A stretch of 64,000 bases of DNA from Zeugodacus cucurbitae (Eukaryota > Arthropoda > Insecta > Diptera > Tephritidae), in assembly GCF_028554725.1 (NCBI RefSeq), contig NC_071667.1, positions 15,607,501 through 15,671,500 of the forward strand. The letters run 5' to 3'. The notes under the pieces are model-generated. The model saw only the letters and a list, made by a program, of their open reading frames with translations. It did not search any database and was not told where the DNA came from. A program made the position numbers and the translations under genes. Shown piece by piece: positions 57,522 to 64,000 of this stretch; position 1 is the first letter of the stretch; every line of letters starts with the position of its first letter.

Positions 57522-58042
57522 CAGTGGCGGATACAAAAAAAAATATTGGGAGGGGTTTTACGAAAAGTTTTGTTACTCAACGTATTTTTAATATAGCAGT
57601 TCCCTCGCGAAAATTCAGTTAGTACAGGACACGTTTTGTTTTTTATTTTTTTGTATTTTTCCCAAAGTACGAATTTGACGCTAAAAAAGCTCGAGAAATA
57701 TTTTCTTTTTGTTCAGAACAAAATATCCTTGCAGAGGTGAAAATGTGGAAACAGCGAACTTCAGGCAAGCATTTTCGGAATGCTCTCGAAGCTTTAGAAG
57801 CAGTGCACAAAACGTCTTTTGGGAATGTTTTCAAGATATTACGCATATTGGCGTTATTGCCTGTTTCAATCGCATCACCGGAAAAAAGATTTTCAAGTTT
57901 AAAGAGAATTAAAACCTATTTAGGAAATACGACAGGTCAAGATAAGCTTAATGGTCTAGCATCAATGAATATTCATAGGGAAATTAATCTGTCAATTGAT
58001 GAAATACTAAAAGAATTCTTTCAAAAACCAAGGAAAATATAA
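57522..58042 (+). mobile_element. Internally deleted hAT transposon remnant
   Basis: CAGTGGCGGATAC at 57522 is a typical hAT inverted-repeat end, followed by GGGAGGGG. About 200 bp later the transposase C-terminus begins, so nearly the whole gene is deleted. The expected right end (GTATCCGCCACTG) was not found after 58042. Confidence 0.7.
57737..58042 (+). pseudogene. hAT transposase C-terminal dimerisation domain fragment
   Basis: A 101-codon plus frame with the hATC domain signature: FGNVFKILRILALLPVSIAS, PEKRFSSLKRIKTYLGNTTG, DKLNGLASMNIHREINLS and IDEILKEFFQK, then stop. In hAT transposases (including the ZMYM1-like group) this segment mediates dimerisation. Its A-S-x-E-R-x-FS-x-LK-R-I-K core is preserved, with one substitution at the first positions (SPEKRFS). 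The N-terminal zinc finger and catalytic domain are missing. It sits inside the presumed neuroligin intron on the same strand. Confidence 0.85.
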
Positions 58043-60584
58043 CATGGAATGTGAGATCCCGTGTAATCCTCAATCAATCACTGAGCTTCAGCGATACTGC
58101 TTGTACAAATGTAGAGAAAGTTCGAATTATATGAATAACAACAAAAATCTTGTAACTTATTATAATAGCTTATAATTTGATGCGATTTTTTTGATCAATA
58201 ACCACATTACATACCCATATTAACAAACATATATTTTTCTCTGAGTTTAACACCAAAACATTAAGAGCACTACAAAAGCGTCTTTATTCCTGTGAAAGTA
58301 TGTTCATGTTAATCAATGTTAAATATTCAATGGTGTTAAAAAATTATTTCCCTGAGTCAATATGAGTTGACTCAAAAACTTGGAAAATCATTGTAACCAA
58401 TTTTAAAATTTATATCTTAATTGAGCTGATCATGCCACTCTTATAGCAAATTGCTTTGTTTTACCCACACTTGCCTCCATCCTTAGACTACAACACCATA
58501 AATTACACTACCGATAACAGTGCCGTCGATTGTTTTATTATATCGCACACCTGCATACTACCGTTACACGCGTACATTTATGGCTGTTATTACGAGCAGC
58601 GTACAACTCCCCGCCACATAAACATCGTAAATTGCGTTTGGCGTTAATGTGTTGTAATAAAAATATTTACCGGCTGGTATTTTGTCATTGATATACATTT
58701 TTGCTGAGTAAACGAAAATTTTATGATTACCAAATTGATGCAGTGCACCGAAAAGCGGCGAACATACACTCAATATACTAAATTTGTGAAGGTATTTGCA
58801 GCGCTGTAGAAACATAATCGAAGACATATTAGTAACACACATACATATGTACATGCATAGCATAAAATACCTGAGATGCCGTACGTCTACACTAAACACA
58901 CATCTGTATGTTGGAAGACAGCGCTTAAAAGAAGCTTCAAAATTTTATTACCACCAGCATAATGGTACACAAGACAAACGTGGAGAGCACACATGTTTGT
59001 GGTACACATATTGTCGTTTCTTTATGTATATATACAGAATATAAAGTTACACATATGTATGGGTGTAAATATATGTATTTAACATTATCATTATATTTGC
59101 CAACTTATTTATATACAAGCGCATACTTGCGAAAATACTAAGGGTTGGGGTCAGCAAATATGCAAAAGTAGCTGGTGTGACATCAAGCCACCTACATACA
59201 CAGACAGCCACACACATATACATACACGTATTTATGTTACCTTAGATAGCATGCACGCGTATAATTTTATTTGTAAATAAAACTCTGCAGATTTATCGTT
59301 TGTAGGTGTTGTTTGTTATATTTTAACTGTAATTACAGTTAATACCCGCAGTAAATTTTATTATATACACAAATATAAATAATTGAGCAATTTTAATGCA
59401 ATCGACTCTTAAGCTTTTTATAATATAAAAATTTTAGCGATTGGAGTTGAAATATGCCGCAAATTATTCTGGTGATCCTTATGTTTTTACGGTTATTTCT
59501 CATTTAAATCTACAATTGAAAAATATCAGAATTTAAGCCACATTTTAGTCAGTTCTTAAGTGAGTTTATGTCTTGGTACAAATTTATATATAAACTTTAC
59601 AAAAAGTGAAGAGTTTCGTATGAGTCAAAGAGTAATTTTTCATAACACAGCGCTAAATTATTATCACCATCAGCCATGATCATTTCTCAATTTAAAGTAC
59701 AAGTTAACTGAGAGTTGCTTACCCTCACATGCTATATTAAAATCTTATTTTCAATTCCACTTGCAGTTATCATTTACCTACAGTTTTCGAACCCAAGTTT
59801 TCCGTGTGACAGTAATACTAAGTCTATGTCATCAGCTACCTTGATCCAATTTTTTACTTTTAAAGCTACACATGAGCTCAGCTATGTCATGCGAAGCTAA
59901 GCAAACCCAGTTTGATGTGTACGCCCATATTTAGCGTATACGTTTCAGAACTTTTCACTCAACTCCCTTCAAGGGCAACACTCGTAGTCAAATTGGCAGT
60001 GACAGTGGAACTAATAGCGTTATAAATAAAAAGCTTTTCATACTTAATCTTGCTTCCCCATTTAGTGCCCGCTGTCAAGTATCCTCCTATCTCTGATGTG
60101 GATTATACGCAGCATTAGGCATCTCAATTACAAAATGAGTGTGGCAAACTTGAAAGGTGTGTGCACACACTGTCGGCTTGTGTGACTTTCCTGAGATTCT
60201 CAACAAATACTCTTTTGGGGATTATGTTGCTGTCGACAATACACCCATACATACATACTGTTATTTATATACATTGGGGGTTGCTATACCACCTTTGCAG
60301 CTTCTGAGCAGACTGCCTTAATATAGAGGATTACAGTGGCTGTGCGCCGTTGTAGGAATTTGTGGACGAAGGCATTTGACTGTCATAGCTACCACTTAAA
60401 TCAAAGACAAAAAATATTATAGAATTTTTTTATAAGCATAGTTCGTCAGAAAATATGGCTAAATATAATCTAATAGGTCGATTTTTCGATAAATAGTGAA
60501 GAGAATATATAGTCTGGGAGTAAAATTAGGGACAAGTTTTCATTTCTGTCGTTACATCCAGCGATCTTGGTCTGTCAATGATTT
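58043..60584 (+). other. Presumed intron DNA, no gene seen
   Basis: AT-rich with ACATACA runs; no esterase exon and no element ends recognised. Confidence 0.45.
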
Positions 60585-60872
60585 CATTTTTTTCGAATTT
60601 CATCTGATTCCTTCACTTTATATAATGTACATAAGGAACCAATGAAGATAGCGAAATAAAACTTTACACAAATACTGTATTTGAGCTGTGACATCACTTG
60701 TGGAAAAATTGTCAAAATCTAACCATGACTTTTCAAGGCCCCTGATATCAAATATGAAGAAGTCAGTGCCTAAGGGTAATTTTTCACCGAAAATATAGGT
60801 AAATCTCTAAATAAATTGCGAGAGTATAAAATGTTCGGTTGCACCCGAACTTAGCCTTTCCTTACCTGTTTT
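60585..60872 (+). repeat. R-family repeat, copy R10 (3' piece)
   Basis: Plus-strand 3' end of a variant R subfamily: GAATTTCATCTGATTCCTTC, TAAGGAACCAATGAAGATAG, TTTCAAGGCCCCTGATATC, then AAATTGCGAGAGTATAAAAT and the intact hairpin GTTCGGTTGCACCCGAAC, ending CTTACCTGTTTTTA. Only about 290 bp remain. Confidence 0.85.
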
Positions 60873-60884
60873 TACATGTTTTGA

Positions 60885-61762
60885 TCTTATATTGATCACA
60901 TACCTTTGATACTGGTTATATACATAGTAGTTGTGTAAAGTTTTATTACACTATCTTCACTGAATTCAAAATTGAGTTATATGGAAAGTTGTCGTGGTTG
61001 TGAACCGATTTCACCCATTTCCCACACGTGCCTGAGATATAGTTTTTAACCCAAAAGTGGCCACGCCCATTTTCCATTTTGTAAAAAAATCTGAGTGCAG
61101 CTTCCTTCTGCCATTTCTTCTGCAAAATTTAGTGTTTATAATGTTAGTCGTTAGTGAGTTAACGCACTTTCAGTAATTTTCAACGTACCCTATGTATGGT
61201 AGGTGGGCGTAGTTATTATTCGATTTCCACTATTTTCGTGATGTAAGATGGGGTACGTAAGGGAAACGACTACAGAAAGTTTGGTTTGTATAGCTTTATT
61301 GGTTTTCGAAATACGAGTATATACAAAAAACTCATTTCTGGGTGTGGCCGCGCCCCCTTCCCAAAAAAATTGCATTCAAATATGCCCTTTCCTAGTGCGA
61401 TCCTTTGTACCAAAATTTACTTTTCTAACTTTATTTATAGCTTCGTTATGACACTTTATGTGTTTTCGGATTATGTGTTTTCAGTTATTTTGTGGGCGTG
61501 GCGGTGAACCAATTTCGCCCATCTTCGAAATCAACCCTCTCACAGTCCCTAGGAATATTTGTACCAAGTTTCGTCAATGTATCTTAATTTTTACTCAAGT
61601 TACAGCTTGCACAGACGGACTGACGCTCGGACGGACAGACATCCGGATTTCAAATCTACTCGCCACCCTGATCACTTTGGTATATATGACTATATAAACA
61701 ACCGTTATGTGAACAAAACTATAATACTCTTTTAGCAACTTTTGTGGCGAGAGTATAAAAAC
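60885..61762 (-). repeat. R-family repeat, copy R11
   Basis: Minus-strand copy lying tail to tail with R10. Markers from left to right are GTCGTGGTTGTGAACCGATT, GTGGCCACGCCCATTTTCC, GTAGGTGGGCGTAGTTATTA, GGTGTGGCCGCGCCCCCTTC, TGTGGGCGTGGCGGTGAACC, ACGCTCGGACGGACAGACAT, AACAACCGTTATGTGAACAA, and the 5' stem-loop with GGCGAGAGTATAAAAA. The 3' terminal hairpin is missing. Confidence 0.87.
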
Positions 61763-63528
61763 TAACGGTACAAGATTTGACCTAATAAAACATTTTTCAA
61801 AAAAGAGTATGGAATGTTTGGTTGTGTCTGCACTTAGCATTTGCTTAATATTTCATTATTAGTATTGGCGCAAGCAAACTTTTTGCAATAGGCTTATAAA
61901 GCCTAAATATTAAAATACAAGCAATATATTTATGCAATTACCTACATACCCTCAAACACACACACCCGTTGCTAAATATTTAGCGGATTTTTGATTAAAA
62001 TTGAATTCAAGGCCTGTAGATGAAATGCGCGTGAGCAAGGCTATGAGTGTGGCTTTCGCAGTTATTACTGGGCCACATTGTTTTGCCGTTACTGTTTTCT
62101 GCAGCCTTGTAGCTGGAAGCGCTAAATCCAACAGCGCAGCTGGAATTTAAAAATCAAATACAAGCTAATATTAAAACCATACAACTTTAATTATTATTTT
62201 ATTTCTGTGATAATATACTTGCATAATATATATGTGAGAGACAATGAGAGACAATGTTTTTACGTTAGAAAGCACAGTTTAACAGTCGTTGTATGGGTTA
62301 AGTATGGTTTTTAGGACGTGTATACTCATACTTGCATGAAAATATGGTAATACACCTCCTGGCGTATCAGGAAAACGAAGAAAAACAGAAATGAATCTTA
62401 TCCCATATTAAAGAAACATGAAGTTACTGAACTCGCCACGTTCTAATACTCTGTGTTGTGTGTACTTCACTATAGATCAACAAAGATTGAAATAGTTGCT
62501 CGATTTCGGCTTTTGAAAATATGTTTTTAGGGCGTAAAATCCTGAAAAATATGATTCTTTAAAATCGAAATGAAAAAATTAATTTAATTTTTAGAATTGA
62601 ATCCAAATTCACAGAGAAGAAGACGTTAATTTTGAGTTCTATCATTCTCAGTTCCTTGCAACTAATTGAGTATCCGTTTAAGCACTTTCTACATACTTCC
62701 TAAGTAACCAAGCATATCAGTAGCTCGCTGCCAATCAAAATCTCTAGTAATGTCGTTACCGCTTATATCTTAAATTGGTTTAATATTTGCTTCTGCGCTT
62801 CAATATTGTGATATTTACATAGATGCCACATATATATAAGTATATACGTATAAATTATATATTCTCTTAAGCTAGTACGAAGCTTTGTGTGCCTTTTTAA
62901 TAATGGCGCTTGCCAAAGTGAGTGCTGCCACTTCCTCCTACGCAGTGTCAGCCACTCTGTGGCATGGCGCAAAGCACTCAATGTACTCTAAAAAAAAGTG
63001 AAATTAAGATTTTAATGTTGGAAAATTTTTCATTTAATTTTCGCTGAAGCAGCGTTGCCATCAACCAGCACTTACGTTCTATCTTGCTGAGTTCTTGACT
63101 TTAAGTTTAATGTCTACGTTTTACGTTGTTTGTGTTGTAAGACATTTTTGTTGCTATGAGAATTGCGGTTACCCGTTATGCTATTGCTGCATTACTCGTT
63201 GTGTTTGTTGGTGTTGTCATCACTTAACTGGTGTGACGAGCACATAAACCCATTAACTGGCAAAGCGTGAGCTCTCCGTATTTTATTAGAGTGTAATTTC
63301 ATAGAACCGTCTCAAAGAGATCGCAGTTTTTATTAAAATTATATCAAGTCCAATGAAATTTCTTATATAATATAATATACTTTGAATAATTTAAGGGTTT
63401 AATATTGAGCAGGTTATGCGGGAAAGCGTATTAAATGAGAAGAATATACCGGAATCGTAGAGGGTAAGAAATACTTTTTGCTTTAATATTTAAATTTGTT
63501 AAAGCATTTTATATGGAACACTAACTTA
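61763..63528 (+). other. Presumed intron DNA, no gene seen
   Basis: A ten-base GAGAGACAAT duplication near 62235 is the only small structure noted. No exon found. Confidence 0.45.
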
Positions 63529-64000
63529 CGCGAATCTCGCATCTGTGTAGAAAAGCGTACACGTCAACAAACACAAGGAAGGTTCGACATCGAGAAGCTG
63601 CAATCACAACCGACAGCCGAACGATTTTCTACTCGACTTGCACTCCTGCTCTCTGAGAGCACTCATCAGCATCTCGGTATAAGGGAGCTGTGGGACGGCA
63701 TATCAAACTCCTTACGTACAGCTGCAACCGAAACCATTGGTTTTCGGAAAAGTCAAAAAACAGCTGGTATGATGAGGATTGTCGTCTCGCAGTGGACGGG
63801 ATGGGAAAGATACCGAGAGCTGAAGAGGGTAGCGAGACGCATTTGCAGACAAAAAAGAAAGAGGCCGAAATGCGAGAGTATGAAGAGCTTGACAAGCTGG
63901 CCGACAGGGGTAATGCTCGAAAATTTTACGAAAAGATCCGGCGACTAACTGAAGGTTTCAAGACCGGAGCGCACTCCTGTAGAACCCCCAGAGGTGATCT
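63529..64000 (+). mobile_element. RTE-like non-LTR retrotransposon, copy E (cut by window edge)
   Basis: Plus-strand copy starting within the linker after the endonuclease and running off the window. Frames read ESRICVEKRTRQQTQGRFDI, EKLQSQPTAERFSTRLALLL, SESTHQHLGIRELWDGI, SLRTAATETIGFRKSQK, then shifted frames corresponding to YDEDCRLAV, RYRELKRVARRICRQK and MREYEELDKLADRGNARKFY, ending in CRTPRGD. One or more shifts lie near 63765-63870, and a deletion removes the TAYLATLR block present in copies A and B. The RT domain would follow beyond 64000. Confidence 0.85.

Overview
This 64 kb window looks like AT-rich euchromatin from a higher fly (Brachycera), most likely a tephritid fruit fly. That guess rests on the kinds of transposons present and on an intron-containing neuroligin-like gene; the genus cannot be fixed from the sequence alone. 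There is no operon structure, and almost all coding potential in the first 55 kb belongs to dead transposable elements.

Layout: 1-352, 5' end of a Helitron on the minus strand. 3.5-3.9 kb, tail of an RNase H-type LINE. 6.1-7.3 kb, broken mariner with a perfect 148-bp internal duplication. 9.0-9.4 kb, hAT-type MITE with an 8-bp target duplication. 10.27-10.5 kb, 76-bp minisatellite. 17.6-19.6 kb, Helitron with both ends and a second Helitron fragment inside it in antisense. 19.9-22.2 kb, RTE-like LINE (copy A), then a Helitron 5' end, a jockey tail and a small RTE scrap. 24.7-26.4 kb, RTE copy B. 26.5-27.1 kb, pogo-like MITE. 28.2-29.0 kb, Helitron 5' end and a 5-bp-TSD MITE. 37.6-39.6 kb, Helitron helicase pseudogene with both ends. 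43 kb, Tc1 fossil. 45.1-45.3 kb, a 218-bp LTR element. 52.3-53.5 kb, RTE copy C. 57.5-58.0 kb, hAT fossil. 63.5 kb to the end, RTE copy E. Between these lie at least eleven segments, on both strands, of one roughly 1.2 kb non-coding repeat (R1-R11) rich in CCACGCCC/GGGCGTGG motifs.

The only convincing host gene is the first coding exon (55750-56537, plus strand) of a neuroligin-type cholinesterase-like adhesion protein. It ends at a clean GTGAGT donor, and everything downstream to 64000 is probably its first intron. One 48-codon small ORF at 36550-36696 is a weak second candidate.

Most striking find: at 45115-45342, a complete miniature LTR retrotransposon (TRIM/SMART type). It has two 86-bp LTRs, a 46-bp interior holding only a primer-binding site and a polypurine tract, and a 5-bp GTAGG target duplication. 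Second: the R family is built from diverged monomers of about 279 bp, with fold-back ends and a 5' block resembling Helitron 5' ends.
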